DNA of 64,000 nt from Smittia aterrima (GCA_033063855.1 CP093831.1:8556001-8620000), one strand, 5' to 3'; shown: positions 28,901 to 40,089, numbered from the stretch's first letter. The notes: a model not told the origin generated them from the letters alone. Numbers and translations: made by a program.

Positions 28901-31900
28901 CAAGGTTCTTAGTTTTTCAATGGAAATGTTGTTCACGTTCATTAACGACGAAACATTTTATTGATCTCTATAGTCACATGTAGTTGTTTCTTTTTCGATC
29001 CTGATGTGTTTCAAGGACGTGTATTCCCGATGAATCCTCAATTCCTCCATTATCGGAAGTTTTCTTTGAATATTTAATGCTCTTGTGAATAATTTGTCAA
29101 AATCGCATTGAAAGTTTGATGCTCCAACCTAGGTCGTAAATTAAGTGCGACAGCCATGAGAACTTTTTGAAATCCTTTTTACTGCCAATCACTTCACAAA
29201 ACATTTTTGCAGCATCATCGTTTCTATTCTTAGACATGAGCTAACATAAAAAATCGACACATCGCACTTCATTTAATCTTCCCATCGATGATTCAATATA
29301 ATTTTTTTTCTTTCGATTTAATGACAAATTTGCAACTTTAAGCTCGTTCATGGCTTCATCATCAGACATTATCATTGTTTTCTGTATACAATTTTCTCTT
29401 TTCCTCTCTTTCTTATCTGATAACGCTCAACTGGATTACATTTTCTTTGCTTATTTCGATCATTAACTCTCTCGATGACGATAAAAAAAATAATATATAC
29501 GAACACAAAAATGATTTGATCGGGATTATTTAACGCTATAACGCTCATCGCACCTTTAGCAGAATTACAAGCCACACAAGTTCAAGCCTCAGACCTACCT
29601 GAGGTATGAAAACTCCCATAAGCTTTCTCTAAGTTACGATAAATTCATTCTATCATCGCTATTTAAGCCCAACATTTTGTGATCACTGTGGAAGCATCCT
29701 TCACGGCCTTTGCTTGCAAGGATTACGTTGCTCAGGTATAGGAAACAATTATTATAGTTGGAATAGAATAGACACATAGCAAAATAGAGAACAGAGTCGT
29801 CACCTGCAGTAGTCCGACGATATATAGAACATAAGTTGTTTAGCAGAGTCTACAATTTAGATTGTTTTACGGTCATTCAATCACTGAGCAATGCAATAAA
29901 TGTCTAGGAGAAAAACAGATCAGCATCCAATTTGTTCTCGTTGTTTGTCGTCTGCAACAAGTATACAGATTTTTTTTTCCGCGTTCATCTTGAGAGCAGT
30001 GAAGCTGATTGATTTGGTCTGATTGCGAATGCTTCTTCGTCAATTCAGTGAAGTTTGAAAGAAACTGCAGAGACTCGGTTGGTTAAGATCAATATGAATC
30101 AATTGCCATTAAAGTACTTCGAGCGCTCGCTATTCAGCACGTACAAACTAAATATACAAGGCTACGTTGAATTAATTATTGAGCACTCAATCGTAATCAA
30201 GAAATGTCTTAGCTAGATTCAATCTTTCCAAGAATCCTACAAGTCTAACAATGAGGCAGAGAATTAAAGAAAACACCCGAGAAATGCAACTAAAGAAACT
30301 TTTTAACAATCCTCTGTCCGTAATCTGTTTTCATGGATCTATTTTCATCTTAGACTTTTCATTCCGAGAAACTTGAAACTTTGTTGAATTACGAAATTCC
30401 AAGTGAAGTGTTTTGAATCCTCAAAACTTTGTCTTCATACACAATAGTTGAGGATCGAGCTGAAGCATTTTTGCGCAGCAATTTGAAACAGAAGCTTCAA
30501 ACTTTTCATTCAATCAAGCTTAAAATTACAAAAGTCTTTTCATGCTTTGAGCTTTGCTAATTCTAAAATAACTAACTAACATTTCAAACTAAACTAAATC
30601 CATTCGCTCATGAACTTTCCTTCACGTCTCACCACGATTCCATTTGGTCGATTAAAGCGCAAAGCTTGACGAGAATTCTCTCATCCGAGTTGACTTTCCA
30701 TCATGTTACTTTATCTCTCTTTGATGCTTACAATTTGATTATCATTGTTGATGTGTTTTGTTCATCCTCGGGCGCTGTTCATTGCTAAATTGATGTTCCT
30801 CTGACGGGTAGCGACAAAAATATCTACACGCATAAGCGAAGCGATGAAATTTATGGGAGCTTTGTGTAATGTTCCGCTGTAAATATTCTCATGGATTTTT
30901 CATTTGTTGCATGAAACGTTCATTTGATAAACCAATTGAAATCTTCAAGCTCTCAGCTTCATTAAAAAAAAGTACATCACGTTTCACTGGAGACTTTCTG
31001 CTTGACCTTAAACTGTTCTCCAGTGCTCACATCAATAGCCTGTCAAATGAAGAAAAAACGCAGCAGCAGCAGCGAGTGCATCATCATGTCATCTCTTCAT
31101 CCTCAATTAGTCTCTTACATCGAGCAGATTATCAAGCGAAGATTAAAGGATTGTTCACGAGATGCTTTTGTCATTGAGTTAAAATCATGTCATGGAGAAA
31201 GTTTTTGAGCGAGTTGGCTTGAAAGATAACATGCTCTTCGACTAATTTCGTTGCTATCCTTGATGTTCTTGTATTCGTAACCAAATCGATTCTATCTAAA
31301 GCTGCATATGCATGAGAAAAGATCATCGTGGTACTTCATCTTTCAGATCAAACTAAAATCCAATTAACTAGGAAAAGTTCTGAGTACATCGACGAAGCCT
31401 TTCGTTACGTAATTAGAATTTTGGAACAAGTTGAACAGTGGATAACGAGGAAAGCGAAGCTTTTCAACAGTTTTAGCCAGCGAAAAATTTAATATTCACT
31501 TTAAATGCTGTCTCACACTTTCACGGCATCACTCTCCTCCGATGCAAATTACTTCATAGTTCTCCCATAATTGCATTTTCCTGAGCTTATAAATGTTGTT
31601 GCATGCTTGTTGTAACTTATCTGAACTTCGCCAATTTGCATTTTCTGATGCTTCCTCTGTTATTCGACCCAAGATCGAATGAAAAACTTTCGAGAAGAAG
31701 AAGGAAATGTAACAGCATCAAAGTGTCAAGGAGCTTATGCTGATGAATTTGGATCGAGGACCTCGTTGGACGACTTGCATTTCCATTACCCTGATCTTAA
31801 ATAACAAGAAAGTGGGACAAAGAACGGTGTTGCTTTCAAATTTCATTTAAAGCACTCTCGCTCTTCGGAAGATTCATGGCAGAATCATCGCATCAAATGA

Positions 31901-34417
31901 ATACCAAATGAAAATTTTCTCGAATACTATGCATGCATGAAGTCACTTTTTGTTGAATAAAATCCGACGCTTCAGCTCTGGCCTCCATATCCGGAGAATA
32001 TTTAATGGTTCCAATAGCGGCGTGCTTCACGACAAATGACGTCGTTTGTTGAATTATTCAGTTGTTGATACACAGAAAGTTGGAGTCTTAAATTCAAGTG
32101 AAAACATAAACAAACGACGTCATTAGTGCACATCCACCCTCCCCCCAAACTCTGTCAACTGAATAAATTTTCCCAAAAGAAAAATTTATTTTGGGGAAAT
32201 TTGAAACTTGTTTTTGAAGTTGTCTAACGCTAAATTATTTTTCTTTCCTTGATCTCAACGTCTCGTGGAATCCATTAAACAACTACGCAGTATGTGATAT
32301 GAATGTACACAAGCGATGCGAGGAGAGCGTACCAAATCTTTGTGGATGTGATCACACTGAGCGTCGTGGCCGAATCCAACTTGCCATAAATTGCGTTGCC
32401 AATAAATTAACCATAGAAGGTGACTATTGATTACATTTCTCCGACATTTCTATGATTGATAAAATAATTCCCATTCGTTTTCCTTCCTGTCCATTACAGT
32501 TAAGCAAGGGTGAGAGCATCAAGAACTTTTTTTTCATCAGAACCCATCAACACTTTGTTAATTCAATTAAAACTTTTTCTCATTTCCAGCCGAAATCTCA
32601 TTCCAATGGATCCTAATGGCTTGAGTGATCCTTATGTGAAAATAAAGCTGATTCCCGACTCGGACGGAGTCAAGAGAAAAACTAAAACCATTAAGGCAAC
32701 ATTGAATCCTGTTTGGAATGAAACGTTGACTTTGTGAGTTGTGGGAAGCCTTTAAAGTTTCAAATGAATTAACGTATCATCACTTTCAGCGATTTGAAAC
32801 CGGAGGACAAAGATCGTCGCATACTGATTGAATTATGGGATTGGGACAGAACATCTCGTAACGATTTTATGGTGAGTTTTGAAGTTCGACTATCGATTGA
32901 ATAATGACTGACAGTTAACGCGAAACGTGTTCATTTGACGTCGTTTTTAGGGCTCGTTATCGTTCGGCATTTCGGAGATCATCAAGAATCCTTGCGATGG
33001 ATGGTTTAAGCTGTTGACAGCTGAAGAGGGTGAGTTCTATAATGTGCCCGTACCAGATGACAACCAAGACCTGGCGCAGCTGAAGATTCAGATGCGCAAA
33101 ACTTCCATCACAAAGAAGGCGCCAGTAATAACTGACAAGGACGTGCCACACAACATGGGAAAGAAGGATGTCATTCGAGCGACAGACTTCAACTTCTTAA
33201 TGGTCCTTGGCAAGGGCTCATTCGGCAAAGTAATGTTGGCTGAACGCAAGGGAACGGATGAGCTTTACGCGATCAAAATTCTCAAAAAGGACATCATCAT
33301 TCAAGACGATGACGTTGAGTGTACTATGGTAGAGAAGCGAGTGCTCGCCCAGTCAGGCAAGCCTCCATTCTTAGTGCAACTTCATTCGTGTTTCCAAACA
33401 ATGGACCGCTTGTATTTCGTTATGGAGTACGTGAACGGCGGTGATCTCATGTTCCAGATTCAACAGTGCGGGAAGTTCAAGGAGCCAGTTGCTGTGTAAG
33501 TTGATCAACAAGAATGAAAAGCTCATTAAACTTATGTTTTGCTCTTTACAGGTTTTACGCGGCTGAAATCGCTATCGGACTGTTCTTCTTGCACACTTGT
33601 GGAATAATTTATCGCGATTTGAAGTTGGACAACGTTTTATTGGATCAAGACGGTCACATTAAGATTGCTGATTTTGGCATGTGCAAAGAAAATATTCAGA
33701 ACGACAAGACCACAAAAACATTTTGTGGAACTCCCGACTATATCGCTCCGGAGGTTTGTCGCCCACTGAGCTACGGCTTACAATCGGATTAACTTTATTT
33801 TCATGTCCATCGCAGATAATTTTGTATCAGCCTTACGGTAAATCAGTTGATTGGTGGGCGTATGGCGTTTTGCTTTATGAAATGTTGGTTGGACAGCCGC
33901 CGTTTGATGGAGAAGATGAGGAGGAGTTGTTTGCAGCCATCACTGACCACAATGTTTCATATCCGAAGAGCTTGAGTAAAGAGGCGAAAGATGTTTGCAA
34001 AGGAGTGAGTTGAGATTTACTGTAAATTTTGTTGCCGTTTGTTTGATTTAAATCTTCACTTAGTTCCTGACAAAGAATCCACAAAAAAGATTGGGCTGCA
34101 GTTCAACTGGAGAGGAAGATGTTCGAAATCACACTTTCTTCCGACGAATTGATTGGGAAAAAATTGAGAACCGGGAAGTTCAACCGCCGTTCAAGCCAAA
34201 AATTGTAAGTTTCTTGTTAAACTTTCAAAGCTCATTCGTTGATTTGATTTCCTTTCGTCGACAGAAACATCGCAAGGATGTATCGAACTTTGACCGTCAG
34301 TTCACATCTGAGAAAACTGACCTAACGCCAACTGACAAGCTTTTCATGATGAACTTGGACCAAACTGAATTCAACGGCTTCTCTTATTTGAACCCTGAAT
34401 TCGTTCAACACATCTAA
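10937..34417 (+). CDS. Pkc53E: Conventional protein kinase C (Pkc53E-like), 14 exons
   Basis: A Ca2+- and diacylglycerol-activated Ser/Thr kinase of the plasma membrane. Exons: 10937-11112, 24654-24685, 24804-24886, 27664-27738, 27802-27838 (the latter two replaceable by 29560-29603 and 29668-29735), 32291-32419, 32500-32509, 32590-32733, 32790-32871, 32951-33495, 33552-33753, 33816-34004, 34064-34204, 34265-34417. They join in frame to 665 aa. Order: pseudosubstrate (RERKGALKKKNV, Ala26 at the phospho-acceptor place), C1A from His38, C1B from His103, C2 with Ca2+-ligand aspartates (MDPNGLSDPYVK, WDWDRTSRNDF), kinase with GKGSFGKV, YRDLKLDN, DFG, activation loop TFCGTPDY and APE, then the AGC tail with turn motif LTPTD and hydrophobic motif FNGFSY. 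Assignment to the Pkc53E rather than the inaC lineage is less certain; the C-terminus VQHI is not an obvious PDZ ligand. Confidence 0.95.
11113..24653 (+). other. First intron of PKC, 13.5 kb
   Basis: The donor GTAAGT splits the Trp codon of the C1A motif and the acceptor TTTAG precedes 24654. I find no nested gene with coding character and no recognisable mobile element. The interval 21900-21985 is unusually C-rich for this AT-rich sequence, but I cannot name it. Alternative first exons or enhancers are possible but not visible. Confidence 0.55.
24887..27663 (+). other. PKC intron between C1A and C1B exons
   Basis: A 2.8-kb intron with donor GTAAGT and acceptor CCCCAG. I see no coding exon inside. 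It contains a short TTTG tetranucleotide run near 27136-27154. Confidence 0.5.
27136..27154. repeat. TTTG microsatellite
   Basis: Four to five consecutive GTTT units within the PKC intron. It is short, with no evident function. Confidence 0.6.
27664..27838 (+). other. Pkc53E: PKC alternative C1B exon pair, version A
   Basis: Exon A1 (27664-27738, 75 nt, phase 0 in and out) and exon A2 (27802-27838, 37 nt, leaving phase 1) flank a 63-nt intron. Together they encode 37 residues of the C1B domain from DTRTKHDF to GLKCQ. They carry the C1 zinc ligand His (position 1), Cys14 and Cys17, and then Cys31. The ligand-binding loop residues are Pro11, Leu21, Tyr22, Gly23, Leu24 and Gln27. This is the version closest to ordinary animal conventional PKCs (SPTFCDHCGSLLYGL) and is probably the default form. 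Confidence 0.85.
27839..29559 (+). other. Intron between the two alternative C1B exon pairs
   Basis: About 1.7 kb, AT-rich. I see no further copy of the C1B sequence and no other coding segment. Elements that govern the choice between the pairs could lie here, but none is identifiable by eye. Confidence 0.4.
29560..29735 (+). other. Pkc53E: PKC alternative C1B exon pair, version B
   Basis: Exon B1 (29560-29603, 44 nt, entering phase 0 and leaving phase 2) and exon B2 (29668-29735, 68 nt, leaving phase 1) flank a 64-nt intron. They encode 37 residues aligning without gaps to version A, from QNYKPHKF to GLRCS. All zinc ligands and Pro11, Leu21, Gly23, Leu24 and Gln27 of the C1 fold are kept, but position 22 is His instead of Tyr and the next loop reads GLCLQG instead of GLLHQG. 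The intron sits at a different codon from that of version A. Splice sites are good (acceptor CTTTAG, donor GTATGA; acceptor TTTAAG, donor GTATAG). The open frame and preserved fold argue against a decayed copy. Confidence 0.78.
29736..32290 (+). other. PKC intron before the common C1B exon
   Basis: About 2.55 kb ending in the acceptor TACGCAG. It contains a short CAG run (31061-31072) and a perfect 16-bp inverted repeat at 32035-32124, described separately. I see no further exon. Confidence 0.45.
32035..32124. repeat. 16-bp perfect inverted repeat in PKC intron
   Basis: The arm AATGACGTCGTTTGTT at 32035-32050 is exactly complementary to 32109-32124, with 58 nt between. Each arm contains TGACGTC, close to a CREB/ATF site. 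It lies 166 nt upstream of the exon that both alternative C1B pairs must join. It could form an RNA hairpin, be a paired factor-binding site, or be the ends of a tiny MITE; I see no clear target-site duplication. Confidence 0.6.
32500..32509 (+). other. Pkc53E: 10-nt microexon of PKC
   Basis: The ten bases TTAAGCAAGG lie between acceptor ATTACAG and donor GTGAGA. They complete the Val codon begun in exon 32291-32419 and supply Lys-Gln and two bases of Gly at the entry to the C2 domain (TIE-VKQG-RNLIPMD). The whole gene frame closes only with this exon included, since the flanking exons are in incompatible phases without it. Confidence 0.85.
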
Positions 34418-37400
34418 GCTTTCCTCGTTTCCCTAATTTAACCCGACATTCGGAAAACACATTTCATAACATGACCTTCGCTAGGCTAGAATATCAATGA
34501 TTCATTGGAATACTGTCAGTCACTCATCTTATCTATGAATCTCCTTATTCTATTTGTGATTACAATTCGGAACCAAGACAAAATTCTCATTAAAAGCTCT
34601 GCTCTTATAGACGAGTGAAACTTTCTTTCGTCACTTTCTTGTTTCTTCGCATGAACTGAATAGAATTTATAAATGTGTTTGTAAATTTATTTCTTCAAAA
34701 TGGAATTAGAATTCTTCGTCTGGGAAAGCTTAATCGAGTGAAAATGAATATTCAAAGGAATTTATTTTACTCAGTTCAAGCAATGACAAAGCAAAGGAAG
34801 AAAGTTCTCATGATATTGATTGAACAGATGAATATTCCCAGTAGTGATATTTTCCGTTTCCATAAGTATTGCTTAGTCTCGTGATTTCGTGATGCTGTGA
34901 GTGGAAAAGAATTGAGGTCAGGCTGAAGCATAACACTCGAGGGAAAATTGAGCTCATAAAGTTTCAAAAGCAGAATCGGAAATGTTTCTAAAGGCGGATT
35001 GTTTTCTGACGACTCTTTTGCACTCTCAGCATCATTCCGAGATAGATTTTTTTTTAAACTTTTACTTGGTAAACTATTGAACTTGTTATCTGTTTGTAGA
35101 ATAGAAAGAAATGATTTTGTTTTCACTTAAATTCTAGTCTTCCTTGTTGATTAATGAAGAAACATTAAAAACATTCGTCAACGTCTTTTCTTCGAAACGA
35201 AACTTACTTTCGTCAGACTTCAAGTCTTAAAAAGATTTTCATCGCCTGAACCTTTCGTCTATCTTCATTTTCATTGTGTTTAATAGCTCGATTCTTAATT
35301 TCTCCGTGAGACTTACCGCAATTAAATTCAAACCTTGAGAAAATTAATTTTACAGAAATTTTCTTCTGTCGATGTCATCTCAAATTAGTTTTGTGTGCGA
35401 CAGAAATGTTCAGCACGATAAATGCAATTAAATTTTTTCCCTCGAAACAACTAGAAAAGTGGAAAATAACTTCGTTTAAATAAACTTATTTTTTCATTCA
35501 AGAAAAAAAGTTGCAGAAGAAGCTTTTGCAGCTCGAAAAGCCATACAATGAGCTCGCTTTACATTTTTCATGAACGCTCCCATTGGAAAGATAAAAAGCA
35601 AAACTTTTTTTGCAAGATAAATAGAGAGAAATCAAACTTATGAATTAAATTAAAAGTTAGAGGCGATAAAAATTGCTGGAGACAGGTACTTTGAGTTTCA
35701 ATTGAGAGAATAAATTTGCGAAGCTTGAGTTAGCAGAGTTGTATAAATTAAATGAGCAATGTGAGAACTTTTGATGAGTTCCATAAAATTAATAAAATTG
35801 AAAATGATTACAAGTCTAATGCAGGGTGATGTCTCGCTTTTGAAGTGTCCACAGCAGGACAAAACGACAGAGTGGGTTGTTTGGGAGGTAGGAGAACCTG
35901 ACATTTTTTCAATTCGACTTTTAGACAGCTGCTTCTGGAATCTTGTTGAAAACACGTGCCAGCTAATTTCGCAGCCTTGTTTATTCGTCTTTCGCTCCAC
36001 GAAAGCGAGAAATTCGTTAACGATTGCATTAATAATTCAGTTAGTTAGACACAAACTGTTACGACGTGGAATTACGATCTGCTTTAACTTGTCGAATTAA
36101 CAGGCTCTGTTGTTTTAATAAAGAAAGCAATCGCTAGATATTTATTTTCTTCCGTTTTATTCCAAATGAATGATTAATAATCAATAGTGGAGTCTCATTC
36201 AGTCGAAAGAGAATAGATCTTGCGTAAAACGGAATATTTACAAGAAAACTTAATGGACAATCCTTAATAATTGACTTAGAGAAGCTCGTGAGCAAAGACA
36301 AAGGAAAAGTCGAATAACAAAAACAAGAGGAGAGTAAAGAATTTTCATTTAAAGAGCGAGAAGCTGTCACATGGCGAGCTTTAGATTTGAAAAAGATTCC
36401 TAAGGCGATGGGATCGTTTAGAAATGAAATGACAAGTAGTTTACTCTGATATTTCATTAACGGATCCATCACTGGATGAATGAATATTTCCCTTGAATGA
36501 ATACAAAAAGTTACAAATGTTTTTGACACATTAAAAGATTACATATCGATGTGCGTGTTTAAAGTAAAAGAAATTTCTTTTCCTAAAATTTGTCATCGTT
36601 TTTCGATTTGAAAGAGAGTAAACCATTTAGTAGCACGAAACACCAAACAAAAAAGTCAAAGGGATAAACGTAGTGAAGCATTTAATTGAGCAAATTCAGC
36701 TTGATTAATAATAGAAATCACAAAACTTTCAGCTACCGTACGAAATGTCGTAATCATCACGATCATAAATTTTCATGAATTATTAGTTTCCATTGAGTTT
36801 CGCCTTATATTGTTATCTCTTCCGATTGATTAGAAACTTGTGCGACGCTTTGACTAGCGAACCTTTAGCAAATTGATTTGAATTAATTCGCTTTTAATTG
36901 GCAAACCAATCAGCCACGTTTCGCAGTCATTTTAAAGAGCTCGCGGTTCTTCTAAGTTTAAGGGACAATCTCGTTATTTTGAGTGAAATCTTTCCATCAC
37001 TTCCGTCTTGAATTGGAATAACGATTGGTCTTCGAAGAACTCTCAAGCAAGGCGAAGAACTCGGAGAAAGCTTTCACTCAACTAACGTTCTCACCCCTAG
37101 CGGGAACATTGTTCATTCTCCTTCGTTAATTTTGCATTATTTACCCATTTTTGCCCTCATCGTCTTTTTTTCGTCCTTTGCCTTCAACTGGAATATCATT
37201 TGCCTCATTCGTCTTTCCTCCAACAGTCGCTAGTTTAATGAAAATGATTTTTCAATGAAACTCGCCAGAAGGCGAAATGAAAATTGAAATGAGACGAAAA
37301 GATCTGAGAGTTTGCTTATTAAGCGAGGATTGAGAGTCGAAGAAGTAAAATTACAATTTGAAAATTTTTCAAACTACGAGCCAAGCTTGAAATAATAAAA

Positions 37401-39162
37401 ACAACGTGTAATTTTCGTGAATTGAATGGAAATATTTAAATAATCTTGTGCTCGTTGAGCTTAGAGAAGGAAATATTTTGATGAAGCGTTTTATTGCCAG
37501 AAAAAAACTTTCAACATTTTTCCTCCTTTCGACCGCATCGAGACACGTTTGAGGACTTCATTGGAAAATCATTTTCTTAGCGGGAGATTCATTCAATTAC
37601 TTGACAATTAATTTGCTTCGCTATCTGATTCTTAATTACAATCACCATCAAACATTCATCATCAGAAAGTGAAGTGAGAAGTCGTAAATTAAATCAAATT
37701 GTGTGACGAATTAATTCTCCGAATTCAATTTGACATAAATTCCGATCGACGGCGACATTGATTTGCATAGAAAATTGAAAAATTATCTAGTTGTTATTAT
37801 CAGCGTATTAATGATTGAGATGAAACTCATTTAAAAATGCAAATTTATTGAATGAACATTTTATGACTAAATTAAGGATCTGACGTTAGACGATAGCAAT
37901 GAAAATCAAAATGAAGAAATTCATTTAAGTGTAAAAGGGGAAAAACTACTACTGGAAAAAAAATGCATAATTTTTATTACACTGCCTTATGAACCTGTCT
38001 TACGTGCATTCTCTATCTTGAGTCGGAACGGTCGATCGCGCATCAGCTTAACGAGCGCGAGCGACACATAAAAAAAGGAAACAGGAAGTTTTTTCTAAGT
38101 AGAATAAAAGTCTTCATCGACACCTTTTTCTCTCATTGATTTCACGTCCCAAAGCTTTTACTCAAGAAGAGCCAACTTTTACCTCCAGAAAACTGAAAGC
38201 TTTTTCTGTGCGACGATGACAATTGGAACAATGAGAGTTAGATGAGATTTTAAGTAGCTAAAGATTTACTTTTCCTCCTCTCTCGAATTGCCAAAAATAA
38301 ACTGGATAAAGTTTAATTGAAATAAAAACAGTTGAGGATGGAAATGGATTTTTATGTAACTTTCCGAAGTCACAACTTCGCTCTTTAAACATTCTCGACT
38401 GAACGGGAAGCAAACTTATCTTTCGATAAAAGCAAGAAGTTAATATTCAAGTGAGTAAGACACATTATTAGTCATTAATTCATCAAGATGGACATTCAAT
38501 AGATAATTGATTAAGAAAACTTATTACTCGGTGACATGGTCACGAGATAAGATGATTAACAAGATAATTGAAAACATTTAATAATAACGACTGTGTTTTA
38601 TCTTCATTAATTCCTTTCTCTTGACGGTTTAATCATTTCCGGACTCGTATCTTGTGTAACATTAAACGACAAGTCCACTTCGATAAATATTCTTTCATAA
38701 TTCTTTCATAAAATATAAATTATTATAAGAAAAAAAATGAGAGTCAACAACTTTTCCTTTAACAATGTGAGATAAACTTTTAAACTCGATGAAAATGTAA
38801 AACAAACTTTTGAATCATAAGGAAGAAGAGAATGAAAATAAAAATTGCTATTCTTTCAACTTTAAGTCAGAGTTTGAACTTTTTGAACATCGGAAAATTA
38901 TTTTATAGATTAGAGTGGATTCGGAGCTTTCTCAGAAGTGATAATTTGTTTCTCAAAAGTGATAACGATCGTTGACAGAAGTTCAATTACCTTGGCAGCT
39001 GTTGATATAGACAACAAATTTTAATTATTTTTCATTGATATTTGCTCTACGTAGTGCGTAGTACGCACATTATAAAGTGATCATCTTGACAGTTGCTAAC
39101 TAAAGTTGATTAAATAAACAGCTGCGATGGAAATAAGTCGTCTTCAAAGTATTGAGAATTAC
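34418..39162. other. Intergenic region after PKC
   Basis: About 4.7 kb. The first part is the PKC 3' UTR. I find no exon I can defend. A short stretch at 35828-35890 has coding-like composition, but it links to nothing. Any missing upstream exon of the PLEKHH-like gene should lie between here and 40877, but I could not find one matching the coiled-coil N-terminus of that family. Confidence 0.4.
39054..39068. repeat. 15-nt palindrome
   Basis: GTGCGTA-G-TACGCAC is a perfect palindrome around a single central base, downstream of the secreted-protein gene. Its function is unknown. Confidence 0.5.
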
Positions 39163-39168
39163 TTTATT
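39163..39168 (-). terminator. Poly(A) signal of the secreted-protein gene
   Basis: AATAAA on the minus strand, about 80 nt beyond the stop codon at 39247. Confidence 0.5.
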
Positions 39169-39246
39169 TCAAGGTATTCTTCGTTATGTTTCTTTTTGTA
39201 AACTGTGTACTTTAAGTAGTTCGAAGTTTGAACTAAAAACATTTGT

Positions 39247-40089
39247 TCAAAGTGGATCAGAACACAATTTCAGACGTTCATAAGAATTTATTTTTAACAC
39301 ATCTGCTGTGACGGTAACTTTTAAAAGGAGTTCCGATAAAAGTTTGATTATATCTTTTCCAGAATTATTGACAAGGTTATATAACTTTCGAAAGACACCT
39401 CCAGTAGTTGAAACAAGTTCATGAAGCAAGGCGGGTACGATCGTAAGCTTTAAAATTGAAAGTGACATTAAAATACAAATGATTAACTTTGGGATACTTA
39501 CAAGGTTTTCTTCAAAGGACGGATTAACAGTTGCGTTGAATATGTAGTTTACTTTATCTACAACGTTTTTAACAGCTTCGGAAATACTTTCAATAATATT
39601 TTTGACTGATGCACTGATTTCTCTAGATGAGTTTTCAAACACTCCATTGATAACTTCGAGGACTGCGGTAGCTTCATCAATATCGTCTTGACTTTCTACG
39701 GTTTTCACAAAATTATCAATTTGCTCAACCAAACAAATGATTTCCTTGATTTCTAAGGCTCCATTATTTTCTGTTTCGGAATTTCCAAATGCTCGGCGAA
39801 TACGATCAATAACATCAATCACTTTTTGAATAATTTGTCCAGAAAAGTTTAAAAAGCTAGTAAGTCCTTTGCCCAATTGGTCCCAAAGATCAGATAATGG
39901 ATTGCCACAGTCTTTTAAAGCTTTGAAAAATTCACCAACAGTTGATCGTAGATCAAAAATGAAATTCTTGGTCTTGTTGTATTCCTTGTTGAAATCTGTA
40001 TAATCAAGATTTTTATCGTAAGCGTTTTCATCAGAAGATACACTTGCAACTGCGATAGCAGTAATTAAGGCAATCACAAAAATATTCAT
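39247..40089 (-). CDS. Small secreted helical protein, unknown function
   Basis: I do not recognise the family. ATG 40089 opens with a typical signal peptide (MNIFVIALITAIAVASVSS, then DENAYD). The rest is a predominantly helical, acidic protein with several N-glycosylation sequons (NKT, NFS, NSS, NAT) and few cysteines. An intron is likely at 39501-39448: GTAAGT at its start and TTTTAAAG at its end, 54 nt, T-rich. Removing it gives exons 40089-39502 and 39447-39247 and a 262-aa protein. Leaving it in keeps the frame (280 aa) and adds a hydrophobic 18-residue stretch. The gene has its own TATA/initiator promoter, which suggests strong or stage-specific expression. It could be a haemolymph, salivary or structural secreted protein. 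It lies on the opposite strand to its neighbours, in the gap before or inside an early intron of the PLEKHH-like gene. Confidence 0.75.
   Translation of the reverse strand: MNIFVIALITAIAVASVSSDENAYDKNLDYTDFNKEYNKTKNFIFDLRSTVGEFFKALKDCGNPLSDLWDQLGKGLTSFLNFSGQIIQKVIDVIDRIRRAFGNSETENNGALEIKEIICLVEQIDNFVKTVESQDDIDEATAVLEVINGVFENSSREISASVKNIIESISEAVKNVVDKVNYIFNATVNPSFEENLVSIPKLIICILMSLSILKLTIVPALLHELVSTTGGVFRKLYNLVNNSGKDIIKLLSELLLKVTVTADVLKINSYERLKLCSDPL

Noticed and set aside
31061..31072. CAG repeat
   Set aside because: Only four units, intronic, with no coding context.
35828..35890. Short exon-like segment between AATGCAG and GTAGGA on the plus strand
   Set aside because: Coding-like for about 20 codons, but weak polypyrimidine tract, no resemblance to the expected PLEKHH N-terminus, and no connecting exons found.
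36134..36529. 131-codon open frame on the minus strand in the intergenic region after PKC
   Set aside because: AT-rich random-looking protein with no neighbouring exons or signals.
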